The notes under the pieces: generated by a model | Database searches by the model: none | Told to the model about the DNA's origin: nothing | Seen by the model: the letters and a program-made list of their open reading frames with translations, nothing else | Translations under genes and position numbers: made by a program | Shown: one piece after another, positions 10,019 to 20,167 of the stretch | Position numbering within the stretch: position 1 is the first letter of the stretch | Layout of the letters: each line of letters starts with the position of its first letter | Source of the DNA: Leishmania mexicana MHOM/GT/2001/U1103 | Taxonomy: Eukaryota; Euglenozoa; Kinetoplastea; Trypanosomatida; Trypanosomatidae | Length of the DNA stretch: 64,000 bases | Assembly: GCF_000234665.1 (NCBI RefSeq) | Contig: NC_018327.1 | Span: forward strand, 219,998-283,997 | Direction: 5' to 3'

Positions 10019-13000
10019 CGGTGTGTCTGTTGCGTTCGCCGGTCGCGGTAGTCACGTGAAGGGATGGGCGTTGGCCTGTAGACGTGAATTCCAGCGAATG
10101 ATGACTGACTGCGCTCTTGCTCCTTCTCCCTCTGGCGTGTTTCCAGACGTTGTTGTTTTTTCTTCTCTCCGCAGCGGTGGGGCTGCTCGGCACGCGGCGT
10201 GGATCTCCTGGCACTGCCGCGCTGCTGTTCGCGTTCAAGTCTGTCGTCCCCTGCTCTTGCTTCAACAGCAGCGGCCACTGCGCGTGGCCACAAACGTATC
10301 CAGCGCACCTACACAGATAGGAAGACGACCCAGGAGAAGTGGTTGGCGTGGCAGCCGGTCCCCCGCCACCTTCCCACTAGCAGCGCAGACGGCCGTGCGT
10401 GTGCCCGTGTAAGGTGGCAGTGATGCACACGAACACAGCAAGGAGCGAAGCAATGAAGAGGAAAAAAAAGCGCCAATGCAAAGAACGACGGCAATAGAAA
10501 ACGCCAGCCTCACTGTACGGGGAGCACACAGGCACACGCGATTACAGAGGACAGTGCAGCAGATGCAGGCCACACCCACACCGACTTGCACAAAGTGGTG
10601 AGATGGGGAGGGGGGTAGGGGGTGTCGACGCCTGAACCAGCCGCAGAACGAAAGAAACGAATCCACCAGCGGGAAAAGAATACAGTATTGACCACGCTAG
10701 GGGGAGGGAGAGGGAGAAGAAGAGCGAGCGACAAGGCAGGAGGGTGCACAGGCGAGTATACATGAAAAACGCGGTGCGGGGTTGAAAGCCTGAAGCAGTC
10801 GTGAGCGCCCGTTTTCGTGTGCGCTGGTGTGAGTGTCGCTCTTGAGGAGTGCACGAGAATATACGAAAGAGATGCGTTGCCTGCGGAGGCAGCTGAGGTA
10901 GCCCAGAGGCAAGCAGAAAGGAAAGACGGAGGGGAAGGGAGGGAGGGTGGCGTGGAAGGTGGAGTGTGCACAGCAATGAAGAATACCTGCGCTTGTCAGA
11001 CGTCCCAAGAAGCTTTTTTTTTGTGTGTGTATGTGTATTTGAGGCCACTGCCGTTCATGCAACACGCGCTAAACTGCACTGCACTCCAGCTGGTCGCAGG
11101 CTCATCAACGCGCGGCGTCAAGCAGCGTTAGGCACACGCGTGCGTTATTACCGCAATGCGCCAACTCGGCCATCCGAGCACGGCCCCCTCGCGGTGGCAC
11201 TCGCGCTCGCCACCACACCAGCAACGGCAGCAAGGGCCGGGGGGAGGGGGATACGCTCGAGTCACGCTTACACTTCGCCTAACCGTATGTATCGCACAAG
11301 CGTGCTCACTGTCGCGGGTCGCTCAGACGCAACGCCATCCAGAGCCTCGCCGCTGGCATCAGCAGCGATACATCGCTCTGACCTCTCCACGTCGTAGGCA
11401 CTTGACCGTGTGTCACGAGCAGAGATGGTTCGGCATTGGGCAGGGGGGATAAGGAGGGGCTGCCGCCCCCCCCCCCCAACCGCGCGGTCAGCAGGAAACG
11501 ACGGAGAAGCTCAGGAGAAAAAGAAAAGGATGAGAAGACAACTCATGGCCTGCCTAAAAGAACAATAACGATGAGAGAAACCGATAAGGATGTTAGACAT
11601 GAGCAGAGAAGCGAAGCGGGGGTACGCGCGTGACTCCGGCGGGTCCATGACAAGCACATCGAAGGCAACAGAAGCAGCAACCGTGACACCTGCACATGCG
11701 CTCATGAAAAGCGGGGGGGGAAGAAAAAAAAACTATCAACTAGGGAAGGGTACGCTGGGGCGCGGCGTCCGTCAAGGGCTACATCTTTCTTTTACTGTGT
11801 CGGAGCTTGTAATCACAGAGCTGAGAAGCTCCACAAACAAGGCACCACATCTACACAGCCGACCGACAGAGAGAGAGTCGAACAGCCCTAAGGGACGCCG
11901 TGGTGATGGTGGTGATGGTGCTTCCTCGTGCCCCTCTTTGCTGAACGTTTTTTTTTCTTGTTGTGGGGTTGTGTGTCTCGGTGTGTACGCTCAAAAGCGC
12001 ACACGCACGCATGCACAGAAAAGAGAAAGACATCGTTCCGAGAACGAACAGGAGAGCAAGATCCAGTAAGAGTTCGGGAAAAAAAAGGAGGGAGGCGTCG
12101 AGGCGCGAGTTCGGGGGTTGCTCCGATAAATACAGAGACACACTGCACACGCGGGCGACCACACGCCGCGTACATGCAGAGAGAAAGAGAGAGAGGGAGA
12201 CCGGAGAGGTGAAAGAAAGACAGCCCGTGAAGATGAAAACGCTGCGGAGGAGAACCGTGCGCGTTGTCGTCTGACTTGCCCCTTTTATCGGGTTGGTGCC
12301 GTCCCTCCCCTTTTTTCCTCAGTAGATGGCGCACCGCCGAATCTCCGTGAAGTATGCACATGCGGATGTGAAGATGGATAGAGGGAGGGAGAGGAAAAAA
12401 ACGAAGAAAACGGCGAGGTTGGTGGGTAAACAGGAGCCTTGCATCAACGAGTGATATGCATGACGAAGAATCCAGATGCCGTGAGTCGGGCCGCGCACAG
12501 AAACAGCGTTCGCCTTTCCCCTCACCGAAACAAAGTGCAGCATGACTAAAGGGCTGTAGCATCTATGAGAGACTGCGCGCAAAGCAAGAGCAGATGTGTG
12601 TGTGGGGGGGGGGGGATTGTAGCGCTGCGGTGCACGAGCATGAGCGAGAGGGACAACGAGAGAGAGAGAGTAAAGGGCTGGTGCAGGGAGTCCATGAAAG
12701 CGGACAGCACCAAAAAAAGTGGAGGTGCTCAGCACATGCACGGCATCGCGAAACCGGACGTGGATGGGGTAATCACGCGCTGCAACAACGATACCCTCGT
12801 CCCTCTCCCATCTGCAAATTTTTTTCTGCGTTGCCGATCAAGGAAAAAAAATCAGAAGGGGTGTTGAGGAGGAGACTCACAAGAGACGGAGGGGCTGAAA
12901 GGATGTGCTTCGAACAAATCACGCCGCGGCCTCGTTTCGCCCTTTTCATTGTTTGTTAGAAGAACGTGTGCACGTCAGTATCAGCCACGCCGCTGGGGCA

Positions 13001-13142
13001 GAGACATGGAGGAGTCGCTCGACCGTCAGACATGCCCACGCCCACACAACACACGCGGTTGCGGCGCCAGCACCTCGCGCGCGCGAAACCAGTCTGTGAT
13101 GTGTTACTCCTGGCTGCCTTTTTTCTTCCCTCATCCACGTGT
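10019..13142. other. Intergenic spacer (UTRs) between kelch and zinc finger/tRNA-binding genes
   Basis: No convincing coding frame on either strand; the open frames here are low-complexity Ser/Pro/Arg shadows. The plus strand is purine-rich, so the transcript would be pyrimidine-rich. It contains interspersed repeat copy A1 (11120-11465), a C-run at about 11466-11477, a G-run near 12605 and several homopolymer A tracts. Confidence 0.6.
11120..11465 (+). repeat. Interspersed repeat A, copy 1 (SIDER-like)
   Basis: This 346-base block recurs in direct orientation at 26082-26430. Read by eye, the only difference is three extra G in a G-run of the second copy. A more decayed copy lies at 59489-59855. 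It sits in the untranslated spacer between genes, as Leishmania short degenerate retroposons (SIDERs) do, and is of comparable though shorter length. It contains the 16-mer GATACGCTCGAGTCAC at 11250-11265, also found inverted at 61734-61749. Orientation is given as the plus strand arbitrarily. SIDER identity is inference; the repeat itself is direct observation. Confidence 0.8.
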
Positions 13143-13616
13143 TCACGCAGCGTTACCGCGCGGGCGGCTGTTCGGCGGACGCGCACCCGCGGCAAAGGAC
13201 TCCGGCAACGTCACCGCCGCGCCTGCGCCCCCGCCGACCCACCCCAGCATGCCCGCGTCGCACAGCATCCCCTGCGAAGGGAACCCCTTTACTGTGGTCT
13301 TGGTTACTGTCTCGCCCTTGACCTCGGCCCCGACGCAGGCCACGACGACGTGGTCGCCCTGTTTTACATTGGTTGCCGCCGTCACAACGGGTATCGGCTC
13401 TCCCTGGCCCACGTTGACCTTAAGGCGCTTCAGCTTCGTGTTGGGCGCGTCTTCGCACTCCACGATTACACCCACGTGGATGTGCGCGTATGCGTCATCG
13501 TCATCCGCCGCGGCGACGGCCTGACCTGCCGTAGGGCGGTCCGCCTCGCACGCCGCGCAGGCTGCGTCGCCCTCTTCGTTCTCGTACTCGCACTCTGGGC
13601 ACACCCACGACGGCAT
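13143..13616 (-). CDS. RanBP2-type zinc finger fused to tRNA-binding (EMAPII/Arc1-like) OB domain
   Basis: Starting at the ATG at 13616 gives 157 residues. The protein opens with a perfect RanBP2-type zinc finger: W4-x-C6-x2-C9-x3-N13-x6-C20-x2-C23. After a short acidic linker, residues 47-147 resemble the tRNA-binding OB fold of EMAPII, Arc1p and the MetRS/TyrRS C-termini: VGVIVECEDAP at the start, a KVNVG strand, and the family's S-Q-G-M-L element in GFPSQGML (111-118). RanBP2 fingers bind RNA, ubiquitin or Ran; this OB fold binds tRNA non-specifically and helps assemble synthetases. A role as a tRNA or synthetase cofactor is therefore likely. Trypanosomes have a multi-synthetase complex with EMAPII-like accessory proteins, and this could be related. 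The frame stays open 74 codons upstream, but that part is low-complexity and overlaps purine/pyrimidine spacer, so I place the start at the finger. Confidence 0.85.
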   Translation of the reverse strand: MPSWVCPECEYENEEGDAACAACEADRPTAGQAVAAADDDDAYAHIHVGVIVECEDAPNTKLKRLKVNVGQGEPIPVVTAATNVKQGDHVVVACVGAEVKGETVTKTTVKGFPSQGMLCDAGMLGWVGGGAGAAVTLPESFAAGARPPNSRPRGNAA

Positions 13617-14218
13617 CGATGCGCAAAAGGGATTGTGTGCTGCTGACGGTTGCTCCGCAAAGGCCGATTCCCGGTGTTCCGGTGCATGCAGTCCCCACAT
13701 ACGAAAAAGGAGGAGGGCGAGATGCATGCAGAGAGAGATAGGTAGGAGGGTGAGAGGATGGAGGTGTAGAGTGGGTGGGTTGGGGGGGGGCAGAGAAGAG
13801 GGCGTCCGCCTTTGAGCAAAGCCTTCATGCATGTGCACACACTACTCGGCCAGGATAAACGTCACGTGAAAGCAACACCCTGGAGCCTGCCCAGGCGTGT
13901 GCGCTGGCGTGGATGAGCTTGCGGGGCAAGCTTCATAGCCGTGGTGCGTGACGAGGGCATGCGCGCAGGCGGAGCGAAGGCGGGTTGCTCCCCTCGGGCA
14001 TCTCCGGTGATACCACTTCGTGTACCTTCCTCGGAAATTCGAGTGTATGCGCGTGCTTATGCGGCACAAAAAAAATACCCGCGCTGAGGCCGTCCCGCAT
14101 CGGAGTGCAATACGCCCCTTCGAGCCTCTACCAAGCCACTCAACAACACAAAGGCAAGAGCGTCAGTGCGACTTGCAGGAGCGGCATACCAAGAGGGTGT
14201 CCGCGTATGAAAAGGCGC
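13617..14218. other. Spacer with probable 5' UTR and pyrimidine tracts
   Basis: Between 13700 and 13800 the minus strand is a long run of C/T, a plausible trans-splicing signal for the downstream zinc finger/tRNA-binding gene. No other gene is visible. Confidence 0.5.
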
Positions 14219-15361
14219 TCACAGATAGCCGGTGTTGTAGCCAACGGACACCTGCTGATCTCCAGCGGCGCGGCGCTCGTACAGAGCACGTAGGGCGCGG
14301 TTCTCGCGTCTCTCTCGCCCCAGAGTGGTGAGACGGCCGTGACCAGGCAGCAGCACGGTGTTGTCTGGATACCCCTCCAGCGTCAGAAGGCTCTCAGCCA
14401 GCCGCTCCCCTGACCCCCACGGCAGGTCAACGCGACCAACGCTATTGTAGAAGAGGACGTCGCCAGTGAAAAGCAGCCGCTCACGTGGGAGGGCCAGCAT
14501 CATGTGCCCGGGTGAGTGGCCGGGTGTAAAGACGTAGTGCAGTACCGAGTGAGGGCCAAAGTCGTAAAAGGAGGTGGAGCGGTTCGTGGCGCTGGAGAGA
14601 AGGATGTCGCTTGAACGAACCAGCTGCCGTGGTGGTGCACGCGGTGATGCAGAGCCGCATCCGCCAGACCCCTTGTCAGCGTCGTCCTCTCCGCCCCCCG
14701 CTGCAGTAGCTGCCTCGTTCAGGACGCGCTGACGCTGGACAAGCTGATGCGTGTAGGTATAATGGCTATACAAGCTGTTTTGTAGCATTGGCAGAGGCTG
14801 CCGCATCTCCTCGATGCGACCGTAGCGCTCACACGCACGCGGAAAGGCGTCCACCCACGACTGCTCTGCCGGGCACCACATGAGCCCCAGGCGCACGTGG
14901 AAGTGGTGCTCCATGACAGTCAGGAATGCGTTGAGGTTGACGATGCAGTCAACGTGGCAGTGCGTGAGAAAGAAGTGCGTCGGGCGTAAGCCGGACGTGG
15001 CGATGAAGGAGACCCAGTCATCCGGCCAGTCATCTGCCGCGTCCACGAAGATGCACTCCTTCCTCTCCTTCTGCACTAGCAGAAATTGGTTTCCTGCAAA
15101 GCCGTTAGCGTAGTTGCGGCCAGCGACGAGCAGGTGTGGCGTTTCGTGCAGAATGGAGATGGGCCTCACGTCTCGCCGTGACACCCGCGGAACGCCCATC
15201 GGGATGTTCTTGTTGCCGAACTTGAGGAAGTGCTCATTGCGGTTCACCTGGTTCGTGAGGGAGGTGAGGTTTGGCTGAAAAGTGCACCGCACCAGGTCGG
15301 TGAGCCGAAATGGCCCTCCGCCTCGGTGCAGCAGCCGGAGAGGACGGCACCGCCCAAGCAT
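14219..15361 (-). CDS. Metallo-beta-lactamase fold hydrolase, glyoxalase II-like
   Basis: A 380-residue protein from the ATG at 15361. It carries the metal motifs of the family in order: T-H-C-H-V-D-C (H134, H136, D138, C139), GHSPGH with H286, FTGD with D301, and LPGHG with H341. The stretch VGRVDLPWG after D301 matches the YcbL/glyoxalase-II-type subgroup. Canonical enzymes have HxHxDH; here the last His is Cys139, so the second metal site may be altered. Glyoxalase II hydrolyses S-D-lactoyl thioesters (of trypanothione in these parasites), but the substrate of this protein cannot be told. A 30-residue insert around 216-246 is Gly/Asp/Ser-rich. The N-terminus (MLGRCRPLRLLHRGG) is basic and lacks acids, compatible with a mitochondrial presequence, which is inference. 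Confidence 0.85.
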   Translation of the reverse strand: MLGRCRPLRLLHRGGGPFRLTDLVRCTFQPNLTSLTNQVNRNEHFLKFGNKNIPMGVPRVSRRDVRPISILHETPHLLVAGRNYANGFAGNQFLLVQKERKECIFVDAADDWPDDWVSFIATSGLRPTHFFLTHCHVDCIVNLNAFLTVMEHHFHVRLGLMWCPAEQSWVDAFPRACERYGRIEEMRQPLPMLQNSLYSHYTYTHQLVQRQRVLNEAATAAGGGEDDADKGSGGCGSASPRAPPRQLVRSSDILLSSATNRSTSFYDFGPHSVLHYVFTPGHSPGHMMLALPRERLLFTGDVLFYNSVGRVDLPWGSGERLAESLLTLEGYPDNTVLLPGHGRLTTLGRERRENRALRALYERRAAGDQQVSVGYNTGYL

Positions 15362-17745
15362 ATGTCACGCTGTCGCGCTTGCTGCTCCTCACCGCACCCT
15401 GCAGCTGAGCTCAGCAGCCTTCAGATAGTCGACAAGGCGTGACAAGGGGCCTCTCCTCCCTTGTGCCGCTAACGAACGTTGCACTCGCCTGTCTCCTCGT
15501 TGCCGCTGCACTGTGGAGCGAAGCAAAAAAAGAAAGGAGAACAGAAGCCGATAAGATTGGAGAAGGTGATAGGAAAGGAAAAGTCGGCAGTGGTTTACGT
15601 GCGCATACAGGCCTGCGACAGCATCACAACAACCGTACCAAAGGTACCGTCCGGCCGTAGTGAGCAGCAGAAGAAGCGGCGACAGCCTCGGGGGGAGGGG
15701 GGGCAAGGGAGCTGGCCGTAGAGATTGTAGAAGCGGTGATTCCCGTCGTGGTTGGTCTGTTTTTTTTTGTTGTTGTTTCTTTTGTGTTTGCTTGCTTGCC
15801 TTTCATCGTGTGCGTGTGCGTGCGTGTGTGCATGTGTGCCGCTCCCCTTCTTGGAGCTCCGTACTAGGAATCGGTCATCTCCTTCTTTCGTCTTCCTGCG
15901 GACATGCCAGTGCGCCGTTCGAGAGATCCCCGTGTTGACGCACGCATGACACCATCCTATAGAAGCCCACACATTATGCGCCAGGGCAAGCCGTCCCGCT
16001 GAGCAGTGGCGGCAAGAAACGAAGGATGCGTGGATGCAAATACGAACTGAAGAAGAGGACGAGAGAGAGAGACGACGATGCACAGCGCCGCACACACCAA
16101 AGGAAGCCATGGAGAGGGTGAGAGAAACTGAAAGCGTAGAAAGATGTGGTGCGCAGATGTTGCTGGCTACTCAGCTGTGCGCCGCGATATAGGTAAAGAC
16201 ACCCTTCTTCAATACCCATACGTCCACAAAACTAAATACAACGGAGGAGATGAGGCTCAGGGTGCCAAAAAAAAAAACTAAACGATACCGCGTGAGCGGA
16301 CATATGTGTGTGTCCTTAATCGACGTTGTGGTGCATGAGGGGGTGCGGAGGGGAGAGAGAGCGCGAGAGAGCGCATGGTCGTCTACGGTGGGATAGGAAA
16401 GAGAAAGACAAGGACGAAGCAAAAAAGGAGAAGAAAGTAGCGCTAGTAGCGGTAAGAGAACCAACGGAACAAAGGAAAGAGAGGTGCTGGGTGCCCCTTC
16501 CATGGGCAACTCCAGCACACTTGCACCAACTGACGTTGTGCAGCAGCCACCACCACCACCACCCCCTCCTCCCCTCTGCAGGATCGCGCACGATCAACAT
16601 GCAAGCGTTTCATACAAAATGGAGGCAGTTCTTGAGGATGGGGAGGAGGTGGCAGACCGAGGCTACTTCTGCGCGCTTGTGGCGCCCTTACACTTGCTGC
16701 GCATCCATCCGTATTGTTTCTGTCATGTGTGCCTGTGCTTGCGTGTGCTTCAACCTAGATGCACCCTTCAACTCATCTCTTCCTCCCTCACAACTCGCAT
16801 CCTCACCCTGGGCGCCCACTAAAACACAGGCCACTTCAGCAGTGCTGTTCAGTGAGCAGGAATGCGTAGGAGCGTGATATTTCGATGAGAAGGGACGAGA
16901 AGGGGAGAGGGAGAAAGAAGGGAAGAGGGTGAGCGTGTGTGGGGGGGGGGGCGAGGAGACAAGCAAGAAAAGGGAAGATGGTGCACTGAGCCTTATGAAG
17001 GAGGGGAAGAGAGAGGAAAGAGACGACGCAATGATTAGAAAAGAATAAATAAATAAGGGAAAGGGAGAGAGGGGAGGAGGGTGGGGGAACAGAACAAATA
17101 ACAACATCCCCTCCTTTTTCTTTCCCTATGGCTTTCATTTTCCTGGGTTCAACTGCTAGGTCATCGTCACCCCTCTCTTCCTTTTCTTGGGTTTAAATGT
17201 TTTCTGCATGTAGAGGGGATTCGATGAAAATGATGCAATATTTATGCATACATATATAAATACATATATGTATATATATATGTATTTATATATGTGTGAA
17301 TACACACACACATAGGCCGTTAAAAAAAAAGTGGACAAGCCCGCCTTCTCGCGGTCACTCTTGTTCGTCGATGTATTTCTCGCTTTCTTCGCTCTTAAGC
17401 AAGCCGTGTAATAGCCTCACACACAGACACAGACACAGACAGAGGCTCACACAGAAAATGAAACGGCGTAAACGAATAAAGAAAAACAGCGGAGGGGGAG
17501 AGGGAGAGGGATGAAGAAGTTCGAGATACTCTGAGGAAAAAAATAGCAATAATAAGTCCAAGCGGTGTGAAGGCAGGCGTAGGACAACGAGATGACGAGT
17601 TATGACAGGGGGGCGCAGGAGGTTGGTGCTGGCCGCTATTTTGAACTTGTATGAGGTGCTCCTTTTTTGTGTCGGTTTGCTTGGTAGGCCCTGCCTTCTC
17701 TGCTTGTTCATCTGCGATGATCCATGTTGAGAAACTTCGGTCCCC
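15362..17745. other. Intergenic spacer
   Basis: No supportable gene. It holds many A/G-rich runs on the plus strand, a T-rich tract near 15761-15795, a CCA/CCT run near 16548-16575 and the TA-rich island at 17238-17314. Confidence 0.55.
17238..17314. repeat. TA/TATG-rich simple-sequence island
   Basis: About 75 bases of almost pure A/T built from ATAT, TACATA and TGTATA units, ending in an (AC)n run. It stands out in a GC-rich region. It lies in the spacer between the PAP2 and metallo-hydrolase genes and codes for nothing evident. Confidence 0.8.
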
Positions 17746-18498
17746 TCACTTTCTCCTCTCTCTCTCGTCGACCCTTGCCATGACGGGGGCGCTGGTGCGC
17801 GCGACGCGTGAAGCGCGTGCGCCAAGAACAATGGAGCGCATTGCCATCGCAGAGATCGCAACGCTAGCGAAAAGCAGAATTACCTTTTCCGGTAGAGGCA
17901 GCTCATCCACGCGACCACCAAAGCGAGAGCCAGTGTAGCCACTGTGGTTTGCCGCCAAGGAACAAATGGCGAAGGTGCAGCCCAATAGGTATCCCGCAGT
18001 AACCTGCGCCACCGTGTGATGGCCTTGAGCGACCCGCAAGCCTGTCGCATACACACTGTACACCGCAATCAGCGTCTGCAGCGGCCGTACATAAGGCAGC
18101 GGCAGAGAAGGCAGAGGCGGTGTGTGGAAGAGTGTCTGATTCGCGCCACCAACAGCGGGAGTGCTGGATGCATAGCGCTGCAGGACATACACCGTCACCA
18201 CGGACAAGAACGATAGGCTGGTAGCGTGGTTGCTCGGCATCCCAGGGCTCGCCTTCGGAGCTCCCGGCGGCCTGGGCTGCTTGATGATGCGCTTCAGTCC
18301 CTTGCTGACGCCGACCGTGATGCAGGCGCACAGAGTCAAGAAGGGAACCACGATAGTTCTGGGGAGGTGCTGCAGCACGTACACGTTCACCAGCAGCACA
18401 GCGCTGACGACACCAAAATTGCAGTTCCTGTCCACGTAGTAGTTGATGCAGGAAAGATACATTTTGATGAAGGTATAGAAAAGGCTTGAGCGAGACAT
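17746..18498 (-). CDS. PAP2 superfamily membrane phosphatase, dolichyldiphosphatase-like
   Basis: A 250-residue protein from the ATG at 18498, similar in length to eukaryotic dolichyldiphosphatases (DOLPP1/CAX4). The three PAP2 motifs are present: K69-x6-R76-P77; P88-S-N-H91; and R155-x5-H161 followed by Gln165 where most PAP2 enzymes have Asp. A Gln at that place (HTxxQV) is typical of the dolichyldiphosphatase branch. Hydrophobic segments near 27-65, 96-108, 137-152, 164-182 and 203-218 would be membrane spans. The family removes a phosphate from dolichyl diphosphate on the lumenal side of the ER so the carrier can be reused for N-glycosylation. PSNH instead of PSGH/PSSH is a mild variation. 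Substrate is inferred from motif likeness; another PAP2 lipid phosphatase is possible. The C-terminus is basic. Confidence 0.85.
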   Translation of the reverse strand: MSRSSLFYTFIKMYLSCINYYVDRNCNFGVVSAVLLVNVYVLQHLPRTIVVPFLTLCACITVGVSKGLKRIIKQPRPPGAPKASPGMPSNHATSLSFLSVVTVYVLQRYASSTPAVGGANQTLFHTPPLPSLPLPYVRPLQTLIAVYSVYATGLRVAQGHHTVAQVTAGYLLGCTFAICSLAANHSGYTGSRFGGRVDELPLPEKVILLFASVAISAMAMRSIVLGARASRVARTSAPVMARVDERERRK

Positions 18499-18861
18499 GC
18501 CAGGAGCGGGGTGGGAAGGACTACGGTCCTTCGTTTAGTCTGTCTTGATATTTTGTTGTATGCCTGGAGAGCACGTGCTGGAGAGAGAGAGAGCTGTGTA
18601 TGCACGCCTGTCTTTCTTTTTTTTTTGCGTTGTGCTGTATACTGCCCTCTGTTCTTCTTCAGTGGTGCTCGAGTTGGTGGGCAATGCGCTGGGCCACACA
18701 TAGCTACCCACGCACAATAAAAAGCACAGCATGGGCGTGGGCAAGCCATGGTCCCCACGATAAACCGTAGAAAGGGGAGACGAGGGAGAAAAGGTGGGGG
18801 AAGAACTAACGACATTTGTTTTTCTGTTCTCTATGACGGGTGGGTGGGGGGAGGGGCTTGG

Positions 18862-19155
18862 CGTGTCCATTCCTGTCACAGACAAGGCAGCCAAAGCATA
18901 CGCCTACACCACCACACTTCACCTCCCGCTGCCGTGCTGCGGCTAACCCCTCGCCAGCTAGCACGAACCATCCGACCGTCGTATCGGGTCGTGTGTCTAA
19001 CGGGCTCGCCCTCGCCTTCCGCACCCCTTCGTCGCACACGTGCTGCGCCATCGACCCAGGACGCAGACTTCCGGGTGCACGGCACGCCGCCATCCACGCG
19101 GGCCGCGCTCAGAGCCCGGCTCCAGGGGCGCGGGCGGCGGCGTCTGTCGGGCGGG
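18862..19155. repeat. Interspersed repeat B, copy 1
   Basis: A 294-base block that recurs in the same orientation at 60905-61198 with only scattered substitutions. Similarity starts at CGTGTCCATTCC and ends at GTCTGTCGGGCGGG; flanks differ. In both places it sits beside sequence that resembles decayed retroposon coding on the minus strand, so B may be the 3' part of such an element. That link is inference. Confidence 0.8.
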
Positions 19156-19199
19156 GTAATAGGGGGATGCCTCCCCGGCGTCGGAGAGCAGTACGACCA

Positions 19200-20070
19200 A
19201 ATCTGTAATCTATACAGTTGGTGCCGGTGCGTCCGGTATTACCGATGTGGCAGGCTCGCCCATCTTGTCCATGTGTTCCAATCCACAGTGGCCACAGACA
19301 CCCTGAAGTGAGAGGCGTACGCGACGGGCCGGCAGCGCCAGCGCTTGTGCCCCGATCCGCCTCGGCACGTCCCCTTCACAAGTGCAGGGCCGCCGTGAGA
19401 GCGCCACGAGGAGGGAGAGCGAGCGCGTAGCAGCAGCGGCCGCACTTGCGTTCCTGTGCCGTGGTTTTCCCAGCAGTCCTTGCAGCAGGTCAGGCCCCGC
19501 CTCCACACTCCGCGCCGCAGCTGCAAGCAAGGGGTCCGCAGCCCCCTGCCTGTGCACCGGTGAGTGCGCCATCACGATAGCGCATCGCGGCTGCGCCTGA
19601 CTTGATGGCCATCTGCCCGCAGCGAGTAAGGCGACGCCGCAACACGGGACAGTCGCTGCGCGCACGACGCTAGCGTCTTCCTCGTCCGGAGGGTGCGCCC
19701 GCAGCCCGGCAGATGATGATACGCTGCCGCACACGCGACCGCTGCGCATGACGGAGGTGTGCACGTGCGGGGCTCCGAGGGGTGCCCATGCCTGCGCACC
19801 GGCGTCAGAGCTGCAGAGGCGTTCTGACGACACAGCCATCCGGCGCGCGCACCCATCCCCACCCCAAGTGCGCAAGGTGGCCTCCTGGCGTGGCCGCGGA
19901 GACACGCAGGCAGGTGCGGCGCAACAGCGCTGTGGGGTCGGGGGCAGGAGCTCGGGCTCTTCGAGTGGGTGTCCGTTGTCTGGGTATTTGGGGGCACCCA
20001 CGACGACTGCGGCTGCTTTGGCGTGAAGGTGCTGCTCAGGGGCCTTCCAGTAGTTGCCGACCAGCACCAC
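19200..20070 (-). pseudogene. Possible ingi/DIRE-type retroposon relic (RNase H-like and C-terminal part)
   Basis: An 861-base open frame (19210-20070) without the codon character of its neighbours. Parts read like the end of an ingi/L1Tc-type polyprotein: the stretch VMAHSPVHRQGAADPLLAAA recalls the last RNase H motif (AHC...NE.AD.LA..A), and near the end GVCGHCGLEHMDK resembles a zinc-knuckle. It is followed on the same strand by repeat B. No complete domain is left and the catalytic acids cannot be assigned. The open frame may partly be chance in GC-rich DNA. Confidence 0.3.
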
Positions 20071-20167
20071 TCGACCGCGCGGTGGCGCCGTGGAGCAACG
20101 CTGACGTCAGCCGTTCTACGTAGGAGTAGCGGAGGGGATGCTTTGACGGACCACATGCGTGCGTGCA

